A DNA stretch of 64,000 nucleotides from Agathobacter rectalis ATCC 33656 (GCF_000020605.1 NC_012781.1:3287501-3351500), one strand, 5' to 3'. Numbered from the stretch's first letter, positions 1 through 9,520 are shown. Notes: a model not told the origin generated them from the sequence alone. Program-made: numbers and translations.

Positions 1-494
1 TCCCGGTCTCCTGTGACTTCCCGGTTTACCCAGAATACCATAATATCCATAAGGTAGGGGACAGAATAAACTTTACCATCTTTCATCGGTACATTCTGCA
101 TATAACTTTCCGGATAACTGGATAACAGTTCTTTCGTCATCACCGTATCGTTCAATGGTTTCAGATAATCTTTGTATTTAAATTCACTGATCATCTCATC
201 ATTGACAGAGAAGATATCGATTGAAGAATCTCCGGCTTCCAGAATCGTGGAGATTTTAGCCTGCCGCACATCTGCATCTGCAGGGCAGGCTATCGTCTCT
301 ATCTCAAGATTCAGTTCTTTTTCTGCATTTTCTATAAATTTTCTGAATCCGGGAGATTCTGCATCTACGTGCATGATGGTTAATTTTTCTTTCTGCAAAT
401 CCGTATCCTCTGTATGGACTCCATCCTGTCGATCCCTGCATCCGGACATCAGCAACAAAAATCCAATAAAAGCACCTAATACATACTTCTTCAA
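1..494 (-). CDS. Sugar ABC transporter solute-binding lipoprotein (partial, C-terminus beyond window)
   Basis: This is the N-terminal ~164 residues of an extracytoplasmic solute-binding protein that would deliver a sugar or oligosaccharide to the ABC permeases of the same operon. The start is a TTG at 494 with an upstream AGGAG; the first residues form a lipoprotein signal ending in LLLMSGC, so the mature protein should be anchored by its lipidated cysteine. It is clearly paralogous to the binding protein at 3619-4872: both contain the strings SSIDI/ASIDI, NDEM and LNDTVMT at matching places. It is the last visible gene of the ABC operon, 9 bp after the GH172 gene. The rest of the gene runs off the left edge. 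Substrate unknown. Confidence 0.85.
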   Translation of the reverse strand, partial: MKKYVLGAFIGFLLLMSGCRDRQDGVHTEDTDLQKEKLTIMHVDAESPGFRKFIENAEKELNLEIETIACPADADVRQAKISTILEAGDSSIDIFSVNDEMISEFKYKDYLKPLNDTVMTKELLSSYPESYMQNVPMKDGKVYSVPYLMDIMVFWVNREVTGDR

Positions 495-503
495 GTTCTG
501 CTC

Positions 504-1616
504 CTATCTAGGCCAGCGTTCTTCTTTTCCAGGAAGTTCCGGGAAGCTGTTATGTGGTTCTGCCTGATACCAGTATGCCACACTTGCCACATCATCCTGT
601 CTCTCAAATAATCCTCTGTAGCCCACACCGATCTGCTGGATCGTCACTTTCAGATCCTCGTCAAAACAGATCGGATCCTGAATATGCCAGCGATAAAAAC
701 CTCTCATCGGCATAACATCGTCATTGTGATAGAAATTGTGAATCAACTCATCGTGAGAAGAATAATATGGATATCCCAGATAAGGTGTACAATAATTCTG
801 TTCCACGGTCTTACCATCTACCTGCTTAGCAAAGCTCCATGAACCACCGAAATAATCTTCTGTTCCTGTTCCGCAGATGGTAGGATATTCTTCATCTCCG
901 TCGATATAGAACTTAACCTCACCTTCACCCCACCAGTAACGCTCCAGAGTTGTCAGTGCCATATAAGTACCTACATAGTGACCTTTTCCTTTGACATTAT
1001 CAAGGATTACATAATCTTTCTGCAACTGAGTGATCTTTTCTCTTCTCCACTGTGCATGGAAGTAAGCGATATCCTCCGGCAGTCCCTCATCATACAGGCA
1101 ATAATCCACCTGGTAGAAGAATGCTGGAATTGAATTGACATGCTGGTTTTCCAGAGTGATTCTTGCTTTTTTTCTGAAAGGCATCTGGAAATAACAGTTC
1201 AATCCTCTGCTTGGCACTACTGCGATCGGCATAGAATTTATATTGCATTCTCTACCAAACCCACAGCAGAAAAAGTCTCCCAGCGGACTTTCTACAGACG
1301 GTTCGTCTTCATCATCCCAGTACATACGAAGAACCAGATCTCTCAGTACAAAGCAATCTGCGTCTGTGGTTTTCGCATCCACTGTGATCCAGATATGATT
1401 GATTGCGCCAGGTCCCTCGATTTCTGCCAGTGTCACTGTCTGACCACTTGCGATGTCATTAAGACACGGGCTTCCCTTTCTGGATGGTCCAAGATCACTG
1501 GCTGCCATACCTCCCTTTCCTTTTTCTCCTCTTGGATTTTCTGCATTGATTGCACGGCTTTTTCTATGTTTTGCTAATGCTAGATTACTTAAAGTTCCAC
1601 CAAATTCGTTATACAT
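504..1616 (-). CDS. GH172 family (DUF2961) glycoside hydrolase
   Basis: The 370-residue protein matches the DUF2961 family, now classed as glycoside hydrolase family 172. Known members act on difructose dianhydrides, fructofuranosides or arabinofuranosides. Family-typical stretches seen include the N-terminal SRAINAENPRGEKGKGG, the GPGAINHIWIT strand, SPLGDFFCCGFG and the GTGTEDYFGGSW block, where family carboxylates lie. There is no signal peptide, so it should act in the cytoplasm on an oligosaccharide imported by the adjoining ABC permeases. An AGGAGG-like site precedes the ATG at 1616. The length is normal for single-domain members. The exact sugar cannot be read from sequence; a furanose-containing glycan is the most reasonable inference. 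Confidence 0.88.
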   Translation of the reverse strand: MYNEFGGTLSNLALAKHRKSRAINAENPRGEKGKGGMAASDLGPSRKGSPCLNDIASGQTVTLAEIEGPGAINHIWITVDAKTTDADCFVLRDLVLRMYWDDEDEPSVESPLGDFFCCGFGRECNINSMPIAVVPSRGLNCYFQMPFRKKARITLENQHVNSIPAFFYQVDYCLYDEGLPEDIAYFHAQWRREKITQLQKDYVILDNVKGKGHYVGTYMALTTLERYWWGEGEVKFYIDGDEEYPTICGTGTEDYFGGSWSFAKQVDGKTVEQNYCTPYLGYPYYSSHDELIHNFYHNDDVMPMRGFYRWHIQDPICFDEDLKVTIQQIGVGYRGLFERQDDVASVAYWYQAEPHNSFPELPGKEERWPR

Positions 1617-1724
1617 TGTTACATCCTCCTTCTGGTTGGCAAATTATATCAGGTTTTGTATTACTGTTCACTTCATTCACAAGAACTCGTTTCACAGGTT
1701 AATACTCCTATGAACAATTACCAA

Positions 1725-2579
1725 TTAAGCTTTTACTCCTCCTGCCATTATACCATCCATAATCTGTTTTTCAAAGACTGCTACGAAAATAATAATCGGT
1801 AACAGGATGATCCAACCCATGGCACTTACCAGATCCCACGGAACACCATACATGTTATCTCTCAGTGGCAGCTGTACAATTGCAACAGACAGCACCTGGA
1901 TATTATTTGAGTAATACAATGGAGTAAAGAAGTTATTCAAACAGGTGATAAAGTTAATGATACAAACTGTAGCGATTGCAGGTTTCATCAGCGGTAAGAC
2001 CACTTTGAATAATCTCTGGACAAAATTCGCTCCGTCGATGGTTGCTGCTTCTTCCAGGGAAATCGGAATCTCTGATGCAAAGTTCTTTAAGATCAATACA
2101 GTAAATGGAATGACTGCACTGATATAAAGAATGATCAGACCCGGATAAGTGTCATACAGTCCTACTGCTCTCATGAAATCATACAACGGTCTTGCTGTTA
2201 CAACTTCCGGAATCAACATTGTTGCAATAATGAACGCGAAGGCAATGCTGATCCCCTTTGTTCTGAATCTTGAAAATCCATATGCCGCCATGGCACAAAT
2301 AACAGTACTTACCACAATTGTGACACCTACGATCAGAACTGTGTTTCCGATTTTTTCCAAAAGTCCCACGTTCTCTATCAGGAATTTGTAGCTTTCCAGT
2401 GTCGGGTGATCCGGAATATAGTCGATTGGCATCTTGAACAATTCACCTGGCGGTGTGATCGATGATACGAAAATCCACAGAACCGGAAATAAGATCAAAA
2501 AGGAAACGATTGCAAATAACAGCCATTTGCCTACTGCAGTAATGGCTTTATATACTTTATATTTATTAGTATCCTGCAT
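1725..2579 (-). CDS. Carbohydrate ABC transporter permease (MalG/AraQ type)
   Basis: This 284-residue inner-membrane permease belongs to the binding-protein-dependent sugar ABC transporter family CUT1, MalG side. Six hydrophobic segments are visible. The EAA loop that contacts the ATPase is present (EEAATIDGANFVQRLFKVVL, near residues 178-197). The C-terminus GGVKA is typical of this subfamily. It lies 11 bp downstream of the partner permease in the same orientation and should form a heterodimer with it. No ATPase gene is in the operon; CUT1 systems of Bacillota often share a single MsmX-type ATPase encoded elsewhere, which probably applies here. Confidence 0.92.
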   Translation of the reverse strand: MQDTNKYKVYKAITAVGKWLLFAIVSFLILFPVLWIFVSSITPPGELFKMPIDYIPDHPTLESYKFLIENVGLLEKIGNTVLIVGVTIVVSTVICAMAAYGFSRFRTKGISIAFAFIIATMLIPEVVTARPLYDFMRAVGLYDTYPGLIILYISAVIPFTVLILKNFASEIPISLEEAATIDGANFVQRLFKVVLPLMKPAIATVCIINFITCLNNFFTPLYYSNNIQVLSVAIVQLPLRDNMYGVPWDLVSAMGWIILLPIIIFVAVFEKQIMDGIMAGGVKA

Positions 2580-2590
2580 GTCAATACCTC

Positions 2591-3469
2591 CTAATCTGCC
2601 AGTTTACTCATGAATTTGATGTTGATAAAGCTAAAGACCGCCATTACAATGAACAACATAACTGCCAGTGTAGATGCATACCCCACATTTAGATTGGTAA
2701 ATGCTTCTGTGGTAATTCTATATGCGATCAGGGATGTATCCTCACCAGGACCACCGGAAGTCATAGCATATACCAAGTCGAAAGTTGTCAGTCTCCAAAG
2801 TGTAAACGGAATACATAAAGTGATAATATTTTTCAGGATCAACGGTAATGTGATACGGAAAAAGCTCTGCACTCCGTTTGCCCCATCCACCTTTGCAGCT
2901 TCGTAGATATCACCGGAAATAAACTGAAGTCCTGACAATACCAGGATTGCAAAGAACGGAAGGTCTTTCCACAGGTCCATGGCGATAACCGCTGCTCTGG
3001 CGGAACCGGTGTTGATCATCCAGTCATACTGAAAATTTGGTACAAACCGTCTTATAAAATCGTTCACCAGACCGTAATCGTTGTTGAATCCCCATTTTGC
3101 TGCCATACCGATAACAACAGCCGGCATAGCCCACGGGATCAGTACGATGGTTCTTAAGAATCTTCTGCCCTTAAATTTCATATTCAGGATCAAAGCCAGG
3201 ATCACACCTAAAACCACATGGAATACCATGGAAACAACCACAAATTCCACGGTAAAGGATATGGATGTCTGCACTTTGGGATCTTTAAACACATTAACGT
3301 AGTTTGCCAGTCCGACAAATTTGTTGACTCCTGATAAAACCTTTACGTCAAATAAACTATTTTTCAAAGTTACTATAATCGGATATAAAGTAGTAAAACC
3401 ACGGATAATCACAACCGGAAGAATTAAAATCCATGGAATCCATTTCATCGATTTTTTACTGATTGTCAC
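2591..3469 (-). CDS. Carbohydrate ABC transporter permease (MalF/UgpA type)
   Basis: This 292-residue CUT1 sugar permease is the MalF/UgpA-like partner of the gene at 1725-2579. It has an N-terminal transmembrane helix (WIPWILILPVVIIRG), about six membrane segments in all, and a clear EAA motif (YEAAKVDGANGVQSFFRITL) about 80 residues before the C-terminus. It is transcribed after the binding-protein gene at 3619-4872, with 149 bp between them, and is followed 11 bp later by the second permease. Membrane location and transport role are secure by family; the substrate is inferred only from the neighbouring GH172 enzyme. Confidence 0.92.
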   Translation of the reverse strand: MTISKKSMKWIPWILILPVVIIRGFTTLYPIIVTLKNSLFDVKVLSGVNKFVGLANYVNVFKDPKVQTSISFTVEFVVVSMVFHVVLGVILALILNMKFKGRRFLRTIVLIPWAMPAVVIGMAAKWGFNNDYGLVNDFIRRFVPNFQYDWMINTGSARAAVIAMDLWKDLPFFAILVLSGLQFISGDIYEAAKVDGANGVQSFFRITLPLILKNIITLCIPFTLWRLTTFDLVYAMTSGGPGEDTSLIAYRITTEAFTNLNVGYASTLAVMLFIVMAVFSFINIKFMSKLAD

Positions 3470-3618
3470 TCTTTTCTCCTCCTGTCATCTTAGGAAAACG
3501 CACCATAAATTGCTATGATGCGTTCCCTTTTACCAAGCAGATTTTTTCAATCCGCATTCATTGCCTATTGCCAACTGTTTTGTTATTCATCAGTTATTTC
3601 TATCATTGTTCAGCTATA

Positions 3619-4872
3619 TTACTTGCTGTATTTTTCAACCAGGCCCTGAGCTTTCTCACAGAACTCATCTACAGAGATCTCATCTTTCATACATGACTGG
3701 AAAATAGTTCCCATATCTGTGATAAATTCCATTGTCTGAGGAAGCATCGGACGTCCGTTAACGTTGCACTCAGAAGCATAGCGGGAATACATTTCTTTTG
3801 CAGGATCTGTATCCGGAACAACTTTTTCTGCTATATCTGCTCTTGCAGGATATCTCTCGAATGCTTTGTAGGATGCTTCCATTCCGCCTTCTTCTGTCAT
3901 GTACTTAAGGAATTTGATGGCTGCTTCTTTGTGCTTGGAAGCGGAATTCAGAACATAATTCCAGGAATCTGTAAAGATTGCTCTCTCTCCTTTACCGCTG
4001 AAGTCAGGAACCATAGCCATATGGATCTTGTCATCTCCCAGCATACCGGCTTTCTTGTAATCAGTTCCAAGTCCCCACATGAAAAAGCTTCCATATTTTC
4101 CATCATTGATCTTCGGGTTCATCTGCTCATATTTGTCTGCGATCTGATCGATCGGTGTCTGGTTATTATCCACCATATCTTTCATGAACTGAATGGCTTC
4201 TTTGTTTTCAGCCTTTGTCCAGTCAAAATAATCTCCACCGAACATATTTACAAACTGTGCAATCTCATTGTATGCATAGGTTTTTTCCCAGGATCCGCCG
4301 TATCCATATCTTCCGTCACCAGAAGCTGCTTTCATATATTTCATGAAGTCTTCTTTTGTATCGATCTCTGTAATTCCGACTTCATCCATGATTTTCTGAT
4401 TTACCCAGAAAGCCAGGTATCCGGTATATCCCGGAACACCGACAATGTTACCGTCTTTATCTGTGATCATATTCTTCAGATAACCCTGTGCAAACTGACT
4501 ACGGACATCTTCTGTCATAACTGTGTCGTTCAGGCCTTCCAGCCAGCCTGAGTTTTTGAATGACGCACTCATCTCATCATTGATTTCGATAATATCAATA
4601 GAAGCATCTCCTGTAGATAAGACTGTCGTAACTTTCTGCTGACGAGTATCGGAATCTGTCGGAGCTGCGATTACATTGATGTTCAGTCCTGTGGCATCCT
4701 CTACATTTTTCAGCCATTCATCAAAGTCAGGATCTGTTGTCATGACGCTGTACAAAGTCAGATCATAATCTTTGGATTTTTCTGTACTTTCTCCTTTGGA
4801 GCTGCCGCATCCTGCCAACATTCCTACTGTCATAACGCCTGCCAGTAACACGCTCACTAATTTCTTTTTCAT
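3619..4872 (-). CDS. Sugar ABC transporter solute-binding lipoprotein
   Basis: This 417-residue extracellular solute-binding protein (family 1) is the first gene of the ABC operon. The signal peptide MKKKLVSVLLAGVMTVGM leads to a lipobox LAGC, so the mature protein should be tethered outside the membrane by a diacylated cysteine. The family-typical FWVNQKIMDEVGI segment is present. An AGGAGG-like site lies close to the ATG at 4872. The operon reads binding protein, permease, permease, GH172, second binding protein, and is divergent from a two-component system. Having two paralogous binding proteins flanking one permease pair suggests recognition of two related sugars; that is inference. Confidence 0.92.
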   Translation of the reverse strand: MKKKLVSVLLAGVMTVGMLAGCGSSKGESTEKSKDYDLTLYSVMTTDPDFDEWLKNVEDATGLNINVIAAPTDSDTRQQKVTTVLSTGDASIDIIEINDEMSASFKNSGWLEGLNDTVMTEDVRSQFAQGYLKNMITDKDGNIVGVPGYTGYLAFWVNQKIMDEVGITEIDTKEDFMKYMKAASGDGRYGYGGSWEKTYAYNEIAQFVNMFGGDYFDWTKAENKEAIQFMKDMVDNNQTPIDQIADKYEQMNPKINDGKYGSFFMWGLGTDYKKAGMLGDDKIHMAMVPDFSGKGERAIFTDSWNYVLNSASKHKEAAIKFLKYMTEEGGMEASYKAFERYPARADIAEKVVPDTDPAKEMYSRYASECNVNGRPMLPQTMEFITDMGTIFQSCMKDEISVDEFCEKAQGLVEKYSK

Positions 4873-4990
4873 TTAATTACCTCCTGTTTGTTTGTAGCCT
4901 TACGCCTATTTCTTTGATGAGTTAAGGATATCAAAAAGTCTGTTTTCTCAAAATACAATATTTTTCGATTCGTTTATATTATTTTTATCC

Positions 4991-5019
4991 TTGTTAAAAG
5001 CATTTTTTTAATCTATAAT
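4991..5019 (+). promoter_or_regulatory. Promoter of the sensor kinase/response regulator operon
   Basis: A sigma-A type promoter can be read: -35 TTGTTA (4991-4996), a 17-bp spacer, and -10 TATAAT (5014-5019). It points at the kinase start 131 bp downstream. The divergent operon starts at 4872, so this 278-bp gap must also hold the ABC operon promoter and the binding site of the AraC-type regulator, neither of which I can assign with confidence. Confidence 0.6.
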
Positions 5020-5150
5020 AAGAATAGAAATTGATCATATATAATAGTGTTCTGGCATGAGCATGCCGAAATACAAACGATCACATGCAAGATTTCATTG
5101 ACGAAAGCGTTTTTGATAGATTTTGCCCGGATACAATACAAGGAGATTTT

Positions 5151-6980
5151 ATGAAACATTCAAAAAAAGGGTCCAGAGGTCCACGATTATACTTTTCCCA
5201 TTTTCAAAACAGGATTTTATGTGCGTTTTTGCTGTGCACATTGATTCCTATTTTCATCATAGGCGGAATTTCCTATGCTGTTTCTTATAACATTGCTAAA
5301 GATAAGATTCTGAATGCATCTATTTCCGCTGATGCACAGCTGCATACACAGTTTGATAACCGCTTGCAGCAAGTGGAAAATATAGCCGATACGCTTCAAT
5401 ATAATATGTACAACCTGATGCAGGCAGATGCACCCATGGACACTCTGGCTATGCTTTCCGAGATTCGGAGCAATCTGTCCATGTTTAAGACATCCTTTGA
5501 TCTGGCCTATATCAATATATTTCTTCCGGACGAGCATATGGCATCCAGCGAAAGCTTATACTTTTTCCCTATGTCTAAGCTTTCTGACTTTCAGATTCCA
5601 AAAGAAGTTCTGGAAAATCCGGGAACATCCTCTGTCTGGTTTTATCAGGATCTGCTGTCTGTTCCGTTTCTTGTGAATAACAGCTACCATATTACGAATT
5701 CTGTTTCCTGTTGCAGAGTTTTAAAACATCCGGATACAGACAGCATAAAGTATGCTTATATAATTTATCTGGACGCATCTGAATTTTCCTCCATTCTACA
5801 GGAAATTTTCCAGGATAATCAGATCACCAGCTATATCCTTACAGACAACGGAAAAATCGTTGCCAGCAACAATCCTTCTTTGCTTTCTGCATCTCTTGAC
5901 GAAGAAAAACTGGATTTCTTATACAACAAGGGAGATTCTCTAAAAAAGAGAGCTCACACTAATTATCACACTACTACTTTACGAAACGGCTGGCTACAGG
6001 TGACAGAGATACCGGATTCTTATATCATGCAAAACACGCATATACTGATCAAAAGTATCCTCCTGACAATCCTGATCTCTCTTCCGCTGACGATTCTGGT
6101 TGTGGTTCTGATCTCGAAGAATCTTACCAGACGAATCAAGACACTATCCAGGGCTATGGAAACACTACAATTAGATGCATCCGACACCAACATGAAGGCA
6201 CTGGTACCACAGGATCGTGCACCTGAAACCTTCGATGAGATTGATAAACTGGGGATAACCTTTGAAAAAATGCAGCATTCCCTGAATGACAATCTGCAGT
6301 CTATTCTGGAACTGTCACTGACGGAAGAACGGCTAAAATACCAGCTTCTCCAATCCCAGATCAATCCACATTTTCTTTATAATATTCTGGGATCCATCCA
6401 GACCTGTCAGTCCCTTGGAAAGCTGGATATTGCCAATCAGATGCTGACGAATCTTACACGTTTTTACCGCATGACACTCAGAAAGTCGGAAGACCTGATC
6501 TCCATCCGGGACGAACTGACCATCGCACAGCTTTATCTGGAAATGGAAAAATTATGCCATAATGATAATCTTACCTGGGAGATCAATATGGAAGACGGCA
6601 TTGACAACTTCCTGATCTGCAAATTCACACTGCAGCCATTTCTGGAAAACAGTATTATGCATGGTCTCTCTCAGAAAACGCCGGAGGTTCATATCTCCAT
6701 TGATCTTTCCTACGGAGATGATACGGTTATTATTGTGATCACAGATAACGGAATCGGAATGGCAAAAGAACAGCTTTTAGAATTGCAGAAAACATTGGAT
6801 GAAAAAATTGTTAATTATGAAAAACACTTTGGTATTGGAAATGTAAACAAACGAATCTCCAATCCTTATTTTGGAAATGGTAGGATATCTGTAGAAAGTT
6901 GTCTGTATGAAGGCACTTCCATTACCATTGAATTTGATCAGATGGAGAAATATGATGAAGAATGTAATGATTGTAGATGA
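5151..6980 (+). CDS. YesM-type membrane sensor histidine kinase
   Basis: This 609-residue two-component sensor follows the YesM/LytS plan: an N-terminal membrane helix, an extracellular sensor of about 270 residues, a second helix (LLTILISLPLTILVVVLI), a HAMP-like linker, the internal kinase domain with QINPHFLYNILGSIQ containing the phospho-accepting histidine, and an HATPase_c domain (NSIMHGL, DNGIGMAK, FGIGNVNKRI). I chose ATG 5151 because an ideal AAGGAG site precedes it; the in-frame start at 5085 has none. The gene overlaps the response-regulator gene and is divergent from the sugar ABC operon. Such kinases typically sense the sugar, sometimes via the binding protein, and drive the transporter genes. 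Confidence 0.92.
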   Translation: MKHSKKGSRGPRLYFSHFQNRILCAFLLCTLIPIFIIGGISYAVSYNIAKDKILNASISADAQLHTQFDNRLQQVENIADTLQYNMYNLMQADAPMDTLAMLSEIRSNLSMFKTSFDLAYINIFLPDEHMASSESLYFFPMSKLSDFQIPKEVLENPGTSSVWFYQDLLSVPFLVNNSYHITNSVSCCRVLKHPDTDSIKYAYIIYLDASEFSSILQEIFQDNQITSYILTDNGKIVASNNPSLLSASLDEEKLDFLYNKGDSLKKRAHTNYHTTTLRNGWLQVTEIPDSYIMQNTHILIKSILLTILISLPLTILVVVLISKNLTRRIKTLSRAMETLQLDASDTNMKALVPQDRAPETFDEIDKLGITFEKMQHSLNDNLQSILELSLTEERLKYQLLQSQINPHFLYNILGSIQTCQSLGKLDIANQMLTNLTRFYRMTLRKSEDLISIRDELTIAQLYLEMEKLCHNDNLTWEINMEDGIDNFLICKFTLQPFLENSIMHGLSQKTPEVHISIDLSYGDDTVIIVITDNGIGMAKEQLLELQKTLDEKIVNYEKHFGIGNVNKRISNPYFGNGRISVESCLYEGTSITIEFDQMEKYDEECNDCR

Positions 6981-8559
6981 CAACTGCCTCACCGCAGAAG
7001 GCATCGAAAAAAATATTGACTGGAGTGCTCTGGATGCCACTGTGATCGCCGTAGAATATAACAGTCTTTCCGCTCTGGACATCCTGAAAGACACCCATGT
7101 AGATCTGATCATCTCGGATATTGAGATGCCGGATCTAGATGGGATCTCCATGAGTCAGAAAGCTCTGGAGATCCAGCCTTTCATAAAAGTTATTCTTGTA
7201 AGTGCCTATGACAAGTTCGAATATGCCAAACGGGCGATCCGCCTTTGTGTATATGACTATATCGAGAAACCCTTGGATTATCATTATCTTACGGAAAAAA
7301 TCAAAAATGCTTTTACGGATATCGACCGTACACAAAAAAATACGGAGTTGGTAAAAGCAAGCCGGCCTGTTATGACAGAAAAATTCTTTCATGATCTGCT
7401 CCATTATCCCGGTGTGGATCCGGCCACTCATCTGAGCCAGTATCTGAAATATCTGGATCTGAGATCAGACTATGACTTTTTTGACGTATTGATCCTGGAA
7501 ACAGAACCAGATCCTGCCAAATCCGAACTGGACTTTACCCAATACCAGATCCAGCTTCTGAATATCCTGAATCTGGTAAAAGAAGAAATGGAGATTTTTG
7601 ACAATGTTTTTTATTTAAAAGAATTCAGCGGAATCGTCTGCATCATTGGCCAGAACTCAAAACATCCCCAGCATTTTCTTCAAGTCATACACCAAGTAGC
7701 CTCCACTATTGTCGAGTCCTGCAAAAACAATGTACTTTCTCTGAACATCGGAATCGGAAGTCTTGCTGACAGCATCTGGAAGCTCCCGGTGTCCTTTGCC
7801 AGTGCTTCCCACTCGCTGAAATACCTATTTTTCTTCCCACACAAAAATATTTTCGATGCGAGAGAAGCACTTGGTAAAGAATTAAATCTTTTGTCCTTTT
7901 CCGAAAATACCGACGAAGAACTGATACGTCTTATCTGTTCCAAAGACATGACTGCTATCGAAGAATGGATTACCTGCTATTTTCAGAATCTGTTAGGACA
8001 GGTTCAGGACAAAAATCTGGTTTTCATCCGAATCTACTCCCTTTTGGGACGAATTCTGAAATTCTTATACGAGATGAACCTGGATACCGGAGATTTGGAG
8101 AGGGAAATCATCCAGGTCTATACCCGGTTTGATTCCTTCCGCACCTACGAACAATTTGTAAAATGGCTGACGCAGTTATGTGCCTCCGTATGCGAAAAGA
8201 TGGATTCATCCTTACAGAACTATCACAATCAGATATATACCATGGCTCTTGGATATATCCGGGAAAACTTTGAAACCAACACCCTGTGCCTGAATGATAT
8301 CGCACGACATGCCAACATCAGCCCTGCATATCTGAGTTCTCTGTTCAAAAAGGTATCCGGGCAAAGCATCAGTGATACCATCACTGCGCTTCGCATCGAA
8401 AGTGCCTGTCATTATCTGGAATCCACCAGTCTTTCGTTAAAAGAGATCAGCACAAAGTGTGGTTATACGAATCAATATTATTTCAGCAACAGTTTTAAGA
8501 AGAAACTGGGGATGTCCCCTTCTGCTTATCGGGAAGCGAGAGGCACGCAGGGGCAGTGA
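6952..8559 (+). CDS. YesN-type response regulator with AraC DNA-binding domain
   Basis: This protein of about 535 residues has an N-terminal CheY-like receiver (phospho-acceptor Asp in IISDIEMPDLDG, near residue 56; Lys in YIEKP), a middle region typical of YesN-like proteins, and a C-terminal AraC/XylS double helix-turn-helix (NDIARHANISPAYLSSLFKK, then TKCGYTNQYYFSNSFKKKLG). Two consecutive ATGs occur at 6952 and 6955 with GGAG just upstream; either could be used. The start lies inside the end of the kinase gene, so the two are translationally coupled. It is the cognate partner of the YesM-type kinase and the likely activator of the divergent ABC/GH172 operon. Confidence 0.92.
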   Translation: MMKNVMIVDDNCLTAEGIEKNIDWSALDATVIAVEYNSLSALDILKDTHVDLIISDIEMPDLDGISMSQKALEIQPFIKVILVSAYDKFEYAKRAIRLCVYDYIEKPLDYHYLTEKIKNAFTDIDRTQKNTELVKASRPVMTEKFFHDLLHYPGVDPATHLSQYLKYLDLRSDYDFFDVLILETEPDPAKSELDFTQYQIQLLNILNLVKEEMEIFDNVFYLKEFSGIVCIIGQNSKHPQHFLQVIHQVASTIVESCKNNVLSLNIGIGSLADSIWKLPVSFASASHSLKYLFFFPHKNIFDAREALGKELNLLSFSENTDEELIRLICSKDMTAIEEWITCYFQNLLGQVQDKNLVFIRIYSLLGRILKFLYEMNLDTGDLEREIIQVYTRFDSFRTYEQFVKWLTQLCASVCEKMDSSLQNYHNQIYTMALGYIRENFETNTLCLNDIARHANISPAYLSSLFKKVSGQSISDTITALRIESACHYLESTSLSLKEISTKCGYTNQYYFSNSFKKKLGMSPSAYREARGTQGQ

Positions 8560-8602
8560 TTTCGTGCAGGCACGGACTTGGGCTCCTTGCTCGCGTAAAA
8601 TA

Positions 8603-8632
8603 CAATAGCCGGGCAGCTCCTGCTCGACTATA
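8603..8632 (+). terminator. Likely intrinsic terminator after the response regulator
   Basis: An imperfect GC-rich hairpin (ATAGCCGGGCAG paired with CTGCTCGACTAT) is followed by TATTTTCTT. It lies about 45 bp after the stop of the regulator gene and just before the end of a convergent broken gene, so it may serve both strands. Confidence 0.5.
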
Positions 8633-8652
8633 TTTTCTTACTTTATACAATC

Positions 8653-9130
8653 CTACCGGAAAATCATCTGCGCAAAATCCGTAAAGCACGGTCTCCACAC
8701 ATTCCAGTCATGTCCGCCCGGATAGATTTTCCTGATTTCATGGACACCTTTCTCCTGGATGATTGCATCCTCTTCCAGAAATCTGGAACGGAAACAGTCA
8801 TTATCTCCGATGCACCGGAAAAAGGTATGAAAATAGTTATTAAAGTACGGATCGTCCATCGCCTTCAGATGGGTCTGCTCATAAGGTTTTCTTCCGACCG
8901 CCAAACTGATATTTTTTCTCTGCCATCGGAATAATTTCCTCTACCAGCATACGTTCCAGCAAAACATGGTTTAATCGTTCTTCTGAGCCGACCTTTTCCT
9001 GTACCATGCCGTCACTCATCACAAGTGTAAAAGGTTTTATTTTTCCCATTTCGATCAGGTTATCCAGTATGATATTGGCTTTTCCGGTTGTTGTCCAGGA
9101 AATCTCACTCTCACCGAATCCATGCTGCAT
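8653..9130 (-). pseudogene. Broken esterase (Fes/XynZ-like alpha/beta hydrolase) remnant
   Basis: Two minus-strand reading frames encode pieces of one esterase of the enterochelin-esterase/XynZ type. The upstream piece (8879-9130) begins MQHGFGESEISWTTTGKAN, an oxyanion-side motif of the family. The downstream piece (8653-8904) ends with IYPGGHDWNVWRPCF, which carries the catalytic histidine. The nucleophile-elbow region (GxSxGG) that should lie between them is missing, the frames shift near 8890-8900, and the protein lacks its N-terminus. The homology stops abruptly near 9130, exactly where a citX remnant begins on the other strand, so a deletion or insertion junction lies there. It is non-functional. 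Confidence 0.75.
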
Positions 9131-9485
9131 TTACCAGCGGAAAGCATGCGTTATTAGCAAAGTTAGAATCGACACAAGCCAAAATCAAAAATTTATTGGA
9201 AATCCACGAAAAAACAGGAGATGAACTTCTTCTTGCAGTTGACTATCCTGCAAAAAAATCAAGGATCTGACAACAGATATTGAAGAAACTCATCCTGTCG
9301 GTCGCCTTTTTGATCTTGATGTGATTGATATAAATGGTCAGAAATTATCCCGTCCTTCTTTCCGAAAATGTATTATCTGTGGGTGTCAGGCTCAGGAATG
9401 TGCTCGTACACGGAAGCATAGTGTGAACGAAATGCAATCGAAAATTGAAGAGATGCTAATGGAATTTGATTGTCAAAAAGTCTGA
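9129..9485 (+). pseudogene. citX: citX remnant (holo-ACP synthase of citrate lyase), frameshifted
   Basis: The C-terminal two-thirds of CitX, which attaches the prosthetic group to the citrate lyase acyl carrier protein, can be read on the plus strand once one frameshift is allowed. The first frame gives FTSGKHALLAKLES and TGDELLLAVDYPAK. After a run of seven A residues near 9250 the other frame gives HPVGRLFDLDVIDINGQKLS and then CIICGCQAQECARTRKHS, the family's RLxDxDV and CAR.R.H signatures. One additional A would restore the frame. The N-terminus is missing and no other cit genes are present. Stop at 9483-9485. Confidence 0.75.
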
Positions 9486-9520
9486 TTTTCTTACCACATT
9501 TTACGACAACGACTTCTGGT

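Noticed and set aside
172..567. Plus-strand 131-codon frame
   Set aside because: It is antisense to the partial solute-binding protein and the GH172 gene, which have clear homology and ribosome binding sites.
5085..5150. Upstream in-frame start for the YesM-type kinase
   Set aside because: No ribosome binding site precedes 5085, whereas AAGGAG lies directly before ATG 5151.
9006..9270. Two overlapping plus-strand frames near 9.1 kb as real small genes
   Set aside because: One is the first part of the frameshifted citX remnant, the other is antisense to the broken esterase.
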